Source of the DNA: Dissophora ornata
Lineage: Eukaryota > Mortierellomycota > Mortierellomycetes > Mortierellales > Mortierellaceae
Direction of reading: 5' to 3'
Assembly (NCBI GenBank): GCA_025201705.1
Contig: MU617232.1
Coordinates: 1-18,371 of the forward strand
DNA: 18,371 bases
The notes under the pieces are model-generated. The model saw only the letters and a program-made list of their open reading frames with translations. It ran no database searches and had not been told where the DNA came from. Both the position numbers and the translations under genes were made by a program. The number at the start of each line of letters is the position of its first letter. Positions within the stretch are counted from its first letter, which is position 1. Of the stretch, positions 1-10,440 are shown in pieces.

Positions 1-802
1 TGTCCTTGGTTGGCGGCTTTCAGATACCACTCCATGGCCTTGGAATAGTCCTGTGGAACACCTTTGCCATTCTCGTACAAAAAACCTAGGTTGAACTGGG
101 CATTGGCGTATCCTTGGTTGACGACTTTCATCCACCACCCCATGGCCTTGGAAGAGTCCTGTGGAACACCCTTGCCATTACCATACATGTCACCTAGTTT
201 GGACTGGGCTTCGGCGTCTCCTTGGTTGTCAACGTTCAAATACTCCTCAGCGATATTTGTGGATGTACTACTCTTGCTCGACTCTGTGGCTGGTGAAGAT
301 TGCTGGCTATTCAGAATAATCGACGATATCATTGAAGAAAGACCTGAAGTATCTTCAATCCTTTTAGACTCGGGGCCAACGTCGCCCCCGGTGGTTCCAA
401 GGACAACATCCAAAACTACATCTGGAAAAGTCTGGATTCGAAGCGGATTAAGACTATATTTCAATCATTGGCAGAGACTGTTGGTACGTTGCTGTATTCG
501 GTGGTGTGTTCTTACAAATGCAGTACAGTACACCAAGGGTATTGTTTGGTCAACCCGTGAAATTACCGTTCGGAGTTCTTGTCCGTAATAAACGGAACAG
601 CTGTGCTTCCGTTTAGTATGTAGACAGCATTCCTGAAAACGGTCAAGATGTCCTCCCAAAGAATAACATATTCCCCTGTAGTTCTGTCTAGAGTAGGTTG
701 AATACTGACTGTGTTCAGAGGTGGAGTTGAGACCATCGATATGCCATCCGTACAGGCAGCGCGGAACATCTGGGGATGTTTTTGGAGCCTAGTCTCTGTC
801 AT
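1..802 (-). CDS. Sel1-repeat protein, 5' part (two exons; 3' end outside window)
   Basis: Model: exon 1 802..567, intron 566..454 (GTAATT...ATAG, 113 bp), exon 2 453..1, continuing past the left edge. The frame stays open across the junction and gives about 229 residues. Residues 1-100 form an N-terminal region I cannot assign to a named domain; it includes LWEDILTVF and, across the splice, NPLRIQTFPDVVLDVV. From memory this block recurs in Mortierella repeat proteins. Residues 101-150 are a Ser/Thr-rich linker. Two complete Sel1 repeats follow (158-193 and 194-229, 36 residues each) with the usual LG..Y..G.GV.QD..KA..W..K..NQG pattern. Sel1 repeats are TPR-like helical scaffolds that bind other proteins. 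The ATG at 802 was chosen because the family-like block follows it; the frame also runs open upstream to an ATG at 988, through a lysine-coding homopolymer I take to be leader. Repeats and splice are firm; exact start and partner are not known. Confidence 0.85.
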
Positions 803-2119
803 ATTCTGGTGTAGATGTCGAGAGTTCTTTTGGGTGAGGGTGATAGAAACGGTTGAAGGAAAACTTTTTTTTTTTTTTTTGAAAGAAAACGAGAATGGTC
901 CATATTTGTGACACCTAATATAAGTCAGATGTCCCCTCTGGCCTTGTGTTTTTTTATTGAGGGCGAGGTGTGGCAGTGTGACAATCATGCTGAGAGCAAA
1001 AGAAATTTATGGGGATGTGAGGATTATTGATGCCATGGCGCCAGGGTGAATGCTTTTGGTGTCAAAGACCGGAAGCCTCAGATCTGTCTTGTCGTTATCC
1101 TTCCAGCGGCAAGGACCATAGATGTGTTGTCTTCTTTTATTTTGATGTTCCATCCCGTCTACAATCGCTTGTGAGGGTGTGGCAACGCTTGAACGATAGC
1201 AAATGGTCCACAGTTGCCGATTGCCGATTGAGTGTCAGCGTACAAGCTGGAGCCGATTATCTTTTTGTTGCCCTCTCCCACCTGCCTGGCATCACCTGAA
1301 CCTAGTGATTCGGGGTCGTTTGAGTTATTACTGCGCCTTGCGGTGCGTGCGTGTGACATTGTTTATCATTAGTATGGAGTAGTACCGCAACTAACTAATT
1401 GGCGCATTACTTGGGACGAGTGACAACCGAGCCCTCAAAACTGCCTTGAACCTGGTCCAGAGAAATAAATCGACCCGTAAGTTAGACTTAAGCATGCTGG
1501 CCATTTCTATTTTTGACTGTTGTTGGCCATTACTCGGTGCAGGTGGCAGATATGGTCCATCATGTTCTTCAAAACCTTTGTCGGCGTATGGGTGTCCTTG
1601 AAAGTATTAACGCCTGTCGTTTTCTCATATTAAATACACCGAAAGTACGTGTTTTCGATTTTTCTACCCGTATTTATATCATGGGAATCCCTGAAATTTT
1701 CTTGTTGCCATAAACCTCGAGCACATTCCTGAAAGGCAGTGTCATCGATATTGTGATCATTGCCTATCTTCACCGTATCAAAATCAATTCTCCGTGGCCC
1801 GCTTCGCTGCCTCTGCTCCGGGATCCTGTTGTGTTCTGAACAATTCGAAAGAAAACGATGCCGACGAACAACTCCTGCAATAAGAAACAGACCCATGCTC
1901 TACCATTACCATCCTCCACAGCCATAAGCTCTTTACTGTGAAAGTGACCCGAGATATGGACATAGAAGTCTCATCTCGCTATCAGTAACAGACAAGCGTT
2001 AAATATTCGGGTCCGAATTTCCATATACACAGCTGCAAATGGGTTCCCACAAGTTTAAACCTTGCTGTTTATTTCTCCATTCATCCTTGAAACGGCATTA
2101 TCGCCACCCCTTTGTGGTT
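803..2119. other. Intergenic region with no gene seen
   Basis: This 1.3 kb lies between the 3' end of the NLR-like gene and the 5' end of the Sel1 gene, both on the minus strand. It holds a run of 16 T (865-880) in the Sel1 upstream region, where an AT-rich stretch around 914-925 could serve as a TATA-like element for that gene. The NLR poly(A) signal lies at its right end. The open frames at 1027-1299, 1513-1713 and 1630-1896 show no recognisable motif, and I saw no transposon or RNA gene. Confidence 0.6.
2068..2073 (-). terminator. Poly(A) signal AATAAA for the NLR-like gene
   Basis: On the minus strand AATAAA occurs 47 nt beyond the stop codon of the NLR-like gene, a normal distance for a fungal cleavage and polyadenylation signal. 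This is a sequence match only. Confidence 0.5.
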
Positions 2120-5100
2120 CTACAATGGATTCGGCTCACCTACGGCCCCACGCTGCTTTAAAAGTTGCTTGTTCAGCAGACTAAGTCCTCGAACGTCTTG
2201 AATGGATGTATCATCCAAAGTGAGTGCATCTGGCGTAGATCTCCAATGCAAGCGCACGGAGCAGTCATTCGATTCTTCCATGACCCGCCAAGACAAAACG
2301 GATCCATCCTTACAACCAACCACCAAACAATTGCCATTAGAGGTTGCTCCCCAATCTATGCTTTTCACCTCCGCATAATTTTGGATCGTGACCTGACATT
2401 GGCCAGACATAACATCCCATATCCGCACTGTGCAGTCATCATTCCCAGACGCAACCTGGTCGCCTTCCGGCGAATATACGATGCTCCGAATCCAACCGTC
2501 ATGGCCACTCAGAGTGTAGCAGCAATCTCCAGTTTCAACATCCCATAGCCGCACGGTGCTGTCCCTACTGCCAGACGCAATCTGATCACCATCTGGCGAA
2601 TATATGACAACCATGACCTTCCAGCTATGGCCAATCAAGGTGTGGCAGCAATCCCCGGTTTCGACGTCCCACAACCGCACTGTGTTGTCATCACTGCCGG
2701 ACGCAATCTGAAGCCCTTCTGGTGAGAATGCAATGCTTACAACATTGTCGCTATGACCGCTCAATATGTGGCGGCAATCACCGGTTTCAACGTCCCACAG
2801 CCGCACTGTGGTGTCCCGACTTCCAGACGCAATCTGATCACTTTTTGGTGAAAACGCGACGCTCTGAACCGATCTGCCGTGGCCGCTCAAAGTGTGGCGG
2901 CAATCCCCAGTCTCAACGTCCCACAGCCGTACAGTCTTATCATCACTAACAGATGCAATTTGATCACCTTTTGGCGAATACACGACGTTCCGAACCCACT
3001 CACTATGGCCACTCAAGATGTGGCGACAATGCCCGGTTTCAACATCCCATAGTCGCACTGTGGTATCATAACTGCCAGACGCAATCCGGTCACCTTTTGG
3101 CGAGTACGCGATGTCCACAACATTGTCGCAATGACCGCGCAACGTGTGGCGGCAATATCCCGTTTCAGTATCCCACAGTCGCACTGTCTTGTCCTCGCTG
3201 CCAGACGCAATCTGATCAACTTTCGGTGAAAACGCTACATTCCATATCCAGTCGCTGTGGCCGCTCAAGGTGTGACGGGAGTCTTCGGTGCCAACATCCC
3301 ATAGCCGCACTGTCTTATCATCGCTGCCGGATGCAATTTGATCACCGGCTGGCGAATATACAATGCTCCGAACCCAGCTACTATGGCCACTCAAGGTGCG
3401 GTGGCAATCTCCAGTTTCAACGACCCACAGTCGCACTGTGAAGTCATCACTGCCAGATGCAATCTCATCGCCTTTCGCTGAATACGCAATGCTCCGAACC
3501 CAGTTACTATGGCCGCTCAAGGTCTGGCGGCAATTTCCGGTTTCAACATCCCACAGTCGCACTGCGAAGTCCTCACTGCCAGATGCAATCTCACCGCCGG
3601 CTGGCGAATACGCGACGCACGTAACCCAGAGGCTATGACCGCTTATGGTGTGGCAGCAACATCCAGTTTCAATGTCCCATACTCGCACTGTCTTGTCGGA
3701 ACTGCCAGATACAATTTGATCACCTTTGGGCGAGTACGCAATGCTCACAACATTGTCGCTATGGCCACTCAAGGTACGGCGGCAATGTCCTGTTTCAACA
3801 TCCCACAGCCGCACTGTCGTGTCATCGCTGCCAGACGCAATCTGATCACCATTTGGCGAATATGCGACGCAGCGAACCCAGCCACTGTGGCCACTCAAGG
3901 TGTGGTGACAATCTCCGGTCACAACGTCCCACAGCCGCACTGTCATGTCATCACTGCAAGATGCAATCAGATCGCCATTTGGCGAATACGCGACGCTCCA
4001 AACACGCTCGCTATGGCCACGCAATACCCACACTTTTTCCCAGCTCGATGTTGTGTAGATGCTGATGTTGCCATTAAGAAGGCTGACCACAAATGTTTCC
4101 GCGTCTGGTGAATATGCACAAGACGTCACCTTGCTGTCCTCTTCCAGAAACGGCAACTCGCCAAACTGCACTCCTGCCATCTGTGCGTTGCTCATGTCTG
4201 CTCCACGCAACCAGGCACTGCGAAGAGTGACCTTTCTCATATCCGCGCCTTGCAGCTGAGCACAGTCAAATACGCCATGACTCAAATCTGCTCCTGGAAT
4301 TTGGATCCCTCGCAAATCTGCACCATTAAATTGAACTCCTGCTCTGACTAATATCGTGATCGCATTGGCTGCTGCACTGCGAGCAGACTCAAGCTCCATT
4401 TGCTCTGTTTTTGACCGCTCAATAACCGCCAGTAACCGTTTTTTGAAGAGAGGTTCTTGTTGGACACGTTCCACTAAGAATCGTAAAATCGAAGGCTCCC
4501 CTACAAAATTCCTCCGTCCTATGGGTGACTCGAGTATCGATTGTTCTATTGCGACTGTCATATCCTCTTGAGTCCCTTGGAACTCAAAGCTAAAAGCAGA
4601 ACTGAAGCTCCCTCGACGTGACGCAGTTATTGTTGATTCCGCTGTCCTCAGTTCATCTAGCCTTCCCTCCTGTGGATCGAATACTGCGCGCGCCAAACTG
4701 TATTCCAATAGTGACCGATGGAGAAACTTGTACTGGTTACCACTGCGGCTCAGAGGACAAGCCTCACGCAGAAGTTTCTTCTCGTCCTCATGACTGAAAA
4801 AAGCATCTTTCCACGTCCCCTTGTCCCGAACAGACGAATATTCCACCACCGAATTACCAGCTTGATGATCGAAGATAGCCGTCGCTAATCGTTTCAAGAA
4901 TCCAATGCCTTCCTGCGTGAATCCTTCATCGGATAAATTCGTAAACGATTTCCGCTCTCTGTCGCTCACTTTCTCAATTAGTCGTTTTTTACCGCGCTCC
5001 AGCCACAGTTCCACGAACTGATCATACAGTGCAACTCGAGTGACTCGGGTTGTTGGGACAGATTGTCCTGGATCCACCATGCGTGGCAAAACTTCCAAAG

Positions 5101-8100
5101 ACAAGGCTAACAGGAACGGATTCGTCACCAAGTCTTTCAGGCTAGGGATCCTGTCTAAAGCTGCCATGTAGTCTGAGGCCTGCCAGAGAGGACCCTTGAC
5201 GGATACAAATTGATTGACATAATCTTCAATCTGATCCTTGGAGAACGGTGTTATGACGGCCTGTTGAAACAATGGCAGCTCCGCCTGGTGATTGCGGTCC
5301 ACTGGCTGGAATTGATCTCGATAATCGATGCCAAGGTACTCGCTGCGACAACTGACCACCATTTGAGCACGCCACTCTCCTAATTGATTCATTCGGTTGC
5401 TTGTGTACAGGTTGTGTGTCTGCCGGCTCTCGTCATACCCGTCGCAAATCAATATGAATTCGCGGTACCCCTTCAGCTCTCGGATTTGGGGTTCTGTGAA
5501 CCCTTCCTTCTTAAGTTGCTTGGCGATGAGTTCATCTTCAGGGTTCGTGATTGCTGCCAGAGTGATAAAGAGTGGAATCCTGCCCTCCATTTTCTTGTAG
5601 CCGTTCCACAAGTCGTACTCGAGTTGCCGGTTAAATGTAGATTTCCCTGCACCAGAGTCGCCTAGCAGCAAAAACACCTTTTGGTCGCTGTCCAGAAACT
5701 CTTTCGCTTTGTTCATCAAAGGAAACAATGCGTCATTGCTGGCTTGTAAGCTCGCCTTTGCCTGCGGAGAAATATAAACGGATTCACCTCTCCATCGTAA
5801 TCGCCTCTCTTTAAGCTGGCGCAAAGTGGTCTCAACGACAACCTTGTTCTGAACGCGATCAAGCAGGGACGGAGACGTCGGCGGTGGTAAAACGAACTTC
5901 AATGAATGTGGACCTGGACCTTTCTCTTGACAAAGTCGATAAAGCGCTTGTTTGCTGGTATTCTCATCCTTCCCTAACTCCTGTAAAAGGGTTTCAGCTG
6001 TTATGACATTAGCATGTATCGTTCATGTTAGTATTTGGCTACAATCATTTACATCTATTAACAATGTCAAGAGCAAACAGCAGTGTCATTGTATCATTCT
6101 TCTCTCTCTCATACCTTGCGTCGCTCTTCCAGGTCCAGTTGTCAACTGAACAAGGATATCCAGGATCCATAGCTTGATGCTGGCCTGATAGCCCCACACT
6201 GCGTCATTTCGATACATCTCTCCTAGAAATTCAACAGCGCTTGTTCGAGAGTCATCGTCGCACTCGGTATTGGCTGCAAGCTCTCCGAGACGTAGGCATA
6301 TTCCCCATTGGAAGGCTGGATCATTTCGGCAAGGCGCTTCATAGACCAGTCTCTGGAACTCGATGAGCTGGCCATTTCGAAGCAAGATATCTGCACAACG
6401 TAATGCTGGATACCACGCACGTTTGCGACTGAAGCTGAAGCCTTCTTTAAGGCAGCTCAGAAATTGCTGTCCGTTTGTGTTCAGAGTGTCAACGTCTTCG
6501 TAAGCGCCTTTGACTAACGTTAAGACCTCCGATGCTCCAGCCAGACCTTCTTGGATATGGCTCAACCCTTCCACAAACTGATTGAGATCCAAGCCTTTTA
6601 CAGCGCTCACCAACCCTGAAACACCCTTGACCACTTTTCCTGTGCGCCGCACCGTGGCTTGCCATGGTGTTTCATCATCCGGGACATACAGTAAAGCTTG
6701 AGAGGCGTAGGCGGCTTGGTAGATCAAGTATGGGTCGTTGTTGCTTTCAAGTCCACGTAAATAGGCTGCGAGAGGTGCATGGAGTTGTTCGCGGTTTAGA
6801 CCCTTGACCCTGCTATCGGCCATGGCATCCAAGACGCGTGACACCGTGAATGTTAATTGATAGATATAATCTGACGACTGCTGGTGAGTGTCCCTTAAGC
6901 GAGTGCTGATGAGTTCCAATATCTTGACCATGTCATCGGCATGGAGATGACCTGGGACAGCGCATTGTACCAGCTGTGCTAATCCTTCGAGGAGATTGAA
7001 GTCCAGTAATTTAGATTGCTCAATGCCATGGAAAAGCTGCTGGAGTAATTGTTGAAGTTCGTCTTTGTCGAGGACAGGCACCAGGCACACGATTTCTGCG
7101 ACAGCCTTCGCATCTTTGAGTTCCTCACGAGCAAACTCCCGTAATAAGTTGGTCGCAATCATCTTCAACCTCTCCTGCTCGTCTGGGTCATGCTCTGTGA
7201 CATCTAACCAATTGCGCTCAGTCTGATCGAGTGGGTTCTCGGGCGAATGCGACGATTGTAAAAGTTCAAGGCAGCGAACGAGTTGGGATATGCTCTCGAG
7301 ACGTTCCTCAATTCTTGGCAATTTGTTTATCTCAGGAGGCTGATGCATATCCTTTGCAAAAATACTTCGGGTGATTGGTGCAATGTCGCCTGTGCGGCTC
7401 TCCTGGATCCAAGGAGAAGATGGAAGTGGAGAAAGAGGTGAAGAAAGAGACGGAGAAAGAGGTGAAGAAGGTGAAGTAGAGAGAGAAGGTGAAGAAGGTG
7501 AAGAAGGAGTAATAGGAAGGGATGATGTCTGAACAGTTACAGCATTCGCGGTGGTATCCGAAGTGGGGTTGGTAGCGAGGTTGGCATGGGTGTCCGCATT
7601 ATGATCTGCAATACGGGGTGACATGACTTTGTCGCAGCGAGGGGACGATTGGCCCGGCTCCTGAATGCTCCCACTACAAGGTATAATAGGTATTGATTAT
7701 GTGGGACCGCAGTACAGTTAGATAGTTAGACCTATGCATTGATTGTTCCTCTCCCAGGCACACATGAAGCGAACGAATCCTCTCTGACTTACCCCCATTT
7801 TTCTACATTTACATAGCAAGCCTTTGCTTTGGACTGACTCCCCAAGCTGTGTAATAGTTCGCCAAGCTCAATATAGGTGGCAGCAATCTCACTGCACAAA
7901 CGTCGATCCTCAACTCGCGATGAAGAAACAAGAGCCCTTCTCGCGGATCTTCCTATGCGGGACATTGCAGTTACCGCTTCACCGCAAAACGTCAAAGCCA
8001 CTTCGGAATTTTCTGTTTCGCGTGCATTCTTCAAATGCACTTTGGCAACTTCAAGCGCTGCCGCAGGCGTAAGAGTGTGTCTCAACAACGGCAACACCTT

Positions 8101-8109
8101 GCTGAACAT
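2120..8109 (-). CDS. NLR-like protein: TPR-like / NACHT / pentapeptide / WD40
   Basis: Model: exon 1 8109..7793, intron 7792..7674 (GTAAGT, ends TTGTAG), exon 2 7673..6115, intron 6114..5998 (GTATGA, TACTAAC branch site at 6033..6027, ends ACAG), exon 3 5997..2120. All phases agree, giving 1917 residues. Order: TPR-like helices 1-105; Ser/Pro-rich hinge 156-193; helical region to about 625; NACHT NTPase from about 700, with Walker A GDSGAGKST (738-746, Lys744), Walker B ILICDGYDE (Asp811, Glu815) and SCRSEY (841-846); pentapeptide repeats 1178-1242 (A(D/Q)L/M rhythm); 15 WD40 repeats about 1248-1868, of which 13 units of 42 residues span 1288-1833; a short tail. NACHT proteins are signal-dependent ATPases that oligomerise; in fungi, WD40-bearing ones include the heterokaryon-incompatibility HET-D/E group. 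Both NTPase motifs look intact. Here the N-terminal effector is a TPR-like/helical region, not HET or a lipase. No ATG exists at the head of exon 3, so splicing is required. Ligand and output are unknown. Confidence 0.92.
2375..4012 (-). repeat. Coding tandem array, 13 units of 126 bp (WD40 repeats)
   Basis: Thirteen consecutive WD40 units of exactly 42 codons, with no indel between units; the landmark GCAATCTGAT (plus strand) recurs at about 126 bp intervals. The core pattern is YSPxGDxIASGSxDxTVRLWDVETGxCxxTLSGH. Units differ at silent sites as well as at a few amino-acid positions, so the array is not a very recent expansion. A degenerate unit sits on each side, making 15 in all, about two seven-bladed propellers. 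Confidence 0.95.
7412..7525 (-). repeat. Ser/Pro-rich low-complexity hinge coding repeat
   Basis: On the plus strand this is a purine-rich tract built from GAAGAAGGTGA-like and GGAGAAAGAGGTGA-like units. Read on the gene strand it encodes an SPSSPSL / SPLSP type segment at residues 156-193 of the NLR-like protein. It probably expanded by slippage and forms a flexible linker between the N-terminal TPR-like segment and the helical region. Confidence 0.75.
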
Positions 8110-9229
8110 GTTGATATCTGATCCTCAACTATCTTTGAATAGATTTGGTAGCAATGTTAGTGACTCTGTCGTTGAGTACCGAAGTTGTTCAAACATCTTG
8201 CAGATTCACTCACACTTGCTCTGTTTCCTGGTTCGAATACACCTAGTAGTGTCCTTATCAAACAGGATGGAAGATTGGTCAGTTTACAAATGCCTATGCA
8301 TCGCTTGCCATTAATGACCAAGAAACGGTGACTTGCCTCAAACACAAGGCTATCTGTGTATGAGTAAAAAAACAAAGTGGTCGGCCTGGGTGATCCTCGT
8401 CAGTTCTTGCAGAGGTGACTACCATCAAACACAAAGTATTACTACCCAAGTTCGTTCTTTTGACCCGCATGTACTCTGGTTCTAGCCACTCTACTAGCAT
8501 CATCGGCTCAAGTGTATCGGTTCAGGAAAAGACATGATAGATATGTTGTTGTTTATTACCAATGAGTCACTAATGAACTGTGGCCAGTCTGGTCCAGCGG
8601 ACAGGGAGAAGAGAAAGAGAGAGAGGAATAAAAAGAAAAGAGTCAGAGAGAAGAGAGAGGCATATGGGAAGGATTGAGAGGTGGGTATAACTGGGAAGAG
8701 GGACAAGTGGGAAGGAGGAAGAAGGAAGACATGTCCATGGTTGAAACATTCTTTCCACCCGCCTCGCCTCTGCTTTTGTGTAACCTGCAATGGGCTCTGT
8801 TCGAATGGCCTCACCTCAGCCCCTCACCTCTTGCCTTCGCTTCGTCTTGCCCCTGGTACTTGCCCTCTTCTTTTCCTGCCCTACCCCTCAGACAACCTCA
8901 CCCTAGGATCTGTTTTGGGGGATGCTGAAGTGGCGATGGGGGGTGAGATTAGTAGTATCTCAGTAACCCATCAACCGTGAGAAACTCTCCAGTGCTGAGT
9001 GCCAAAGACGAAGCCATGCTGGAAATACCGCCATCCCAACGTACAGAATAACAAACTCAGGACCTTTTTTTTTTTTTTTTTTTTTTCCAGATTTCTTCTG
9101 TGGGAAATGTCAACTACTGTACATGAACTAGGCAGAGGTCTACGCTGCTGGTGCTCATACAATTATCCTGAATCTCACTAAGCGCATTAGCGGGTCGTAT
9201 AGTACTAATAACTTTTTTTAAACATCGCA
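8110..9229. other. NLR upstream region; no gene seen
   Basis: This 1.1 kb separates the NLR-like gene (transcribed leftwards) from the retroelement relic. It contains the polypurine tract at 8603-8731, annotated separately, and a run of 22 T at 9065-9086. Open frames on both strands here are low complexity or lack family motifs. No tRNA or other RNA gene was recognised. Confidence 0.55.
8603..8731 (-). promoter_or_regulatory. Pyrimidine-rich tract, probable NLR promoter element
   Basis: The plus strand is almost entirely purine over about 130 bp (AGGGAGAAGAGAAAGAGAGA-type sequence), so the strand that codes for the NLR-like protein is CT-rich. It lies about 490 bp before the ATG at 8109. CT-rich blocks near transcription starts are common in filamentous fungi, and the two genes on the right of this window have similar tracts. 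The composition is seen directly; the promoter role is inference. Confidence 0.35.
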
Positions 9230-9845
9230 GAACTCACGAATGCGCCTGCGATCCTCATAACTCTGACGAACGATATCTTTTACCTAAAGGACACTCTCAT
9301 TTTTAATAAGACCCTGGAACAACCTGGAACGAGTTCTGCAAGGAGCCGCGAGAGCGCCAGCTCTTTTCAAAGCTACCCAAGTGCGGATTATTCCTGTCCA
9401 AGGTCAGGTTCCTTGGCTACAGTCGTTGATGTGGACTCTAATAAGATCAAGTTGATGATTGGATGGCGTCCACTATCGTCCCTGGGATCAGTCATCTACT
9501 GTCGCTGTTTCATTTTGGGCTATGCTAAGATGGGCTGCGCCGCTGACAGGACTGCTCAAGAATTAAAAATCAGTTCAGTTGGGTGTCGCAATAAGACATC
9601 GCCTGCAGGAACACTAACCAACGCTCCTGTCCTTGCCACGTTCGATCCATTCAAGGAGATTAGTATATGTACCGACGTTCCTCAATTCGCCGTCGGTGCC
9701 GCCCTAATGCAAGAAGCCCCACCAGATGCCTTTCATCCCACAAACTGTCAAGTGCCGAAATCAACTATCCTATTCACGAATAAGAGCAGCTGACCGTCGA
9801 CTATGCTCTACATTAGTGGCGAGTTTGAACACGTCGCGCGATTGA
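9230..9845 (+). pseudogene. Ty3/gypsy retrotransposon RT-RNase H relic
   Basis: Family motifs appear in order but in shifting frames. ELTNAPAI at 9230 corresponds to the (G)LTNAPATF block of gypsy reverse transcriptase. After a short in-frame loss comes FYLKDTLIFNKTLEQ at 9278, matching (V)YLDDILIFSKTLEEH. A frame change leads to LFSKLPKCGLFLSKVRFLGY near 9360-9415, then another frame change to VDVDSNKIKLM and GW. The RNase H-like block LTNAPVLATFDPF, then TDVPQFAVGAALMQ, follows in the frame that ends at 9793. A further shift gives EQLTVDYAL, a stop, and WRV near 9784-9830. The first Asp of the catalytic YxDD box is Lys, a stop interrupts the RNase H part, and neither protease nor integrase is visible. 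This is a dead fragment of a Metaviridae-type element. Confidence 0.87.
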
Positions 9846-10146
9846 TACATAAAAGGCAGGGAGCCCACACTGGGGGGGTGAGAATCGCGAACGTTGGATG
9901 TTAGCGGAGGGTATCCATTCACTACGAGGGTTATTCTTACAGGGTAGGAGAGAGTGAGCATGGCTATGCGAGGAAACTTAGCACTCCTTGTGCGAAAATG
10001 GTTGCGTTGATCCTTGCAGGGGGATATGAATAAGAATCCTCTTTTTCTAAAGAGTAGGAAAGGGTTACTGGTCTACAAAGTGTTGTGACACTCTGCTGCA
10101 CTTGTGCACGTCGTGCATGGTTAATCAGGACGTGACAGCTATTTGT

Positions 10147-10390
10147 TACCGTAGTTGAACATTTGACTTTCGACAACTGTAATTGACGCGCTTCAAATCC
10201 AACGACACGTATCGTGAATTGTGGGTCGCGACGAATCTGCCACGCCGCCTTACCTCTGCCAAGACCGGCACAACGTTTACCCAAGGCCAAAAGTTAGACT
10301 TGAGGCCCATTTCTCCTTTTTTGAGAAGGCTCTATCAAATGAGCAAAAAGAATTGTGCTCAAAGTCCTTGCAACGATTGTCTATTTGAAA
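10147..10390. repeat. Diverged direct repeat, copy A
   Basis: It begins TACCGTAGTTGAACATT and shares ordered blocks with copy B (10441-10668): GTAATTGACG, CGCGCTTCAAATCCAA, GGGTCGCG.CGAAT, TTGAG.CCCATTTCTCC followed by a short T/G hairpin, and CAACGATT then CTATTT near its end. The arrangement is collinear with small indels, so this is a real duplication. No coding role is seen. Confidence 0.75.
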
Positions 10391-10440
10391 ATTCTCTTTT
10401 TCCAGGGCTTGGCAACTATTTTTTTTTTTTTTTTTTTTTT

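Noticed and set aside
2722..4111. Several plus-strand open frames with His/Cys/Arg-rich periodic translations, resembling a zinc-finger-like repeat protein
   Set aside because: They are the antisense reading of the 126-bp WD40 array; the periodicity comes from that array, and the minus-strand reading has clear WD40 motifs.
7824..8314. Plus-strand open frames across the first NLR exon
   Set aside because: They are antisense to an exon with TPR-like sequence and good splice signals, and show no motifs of their own.
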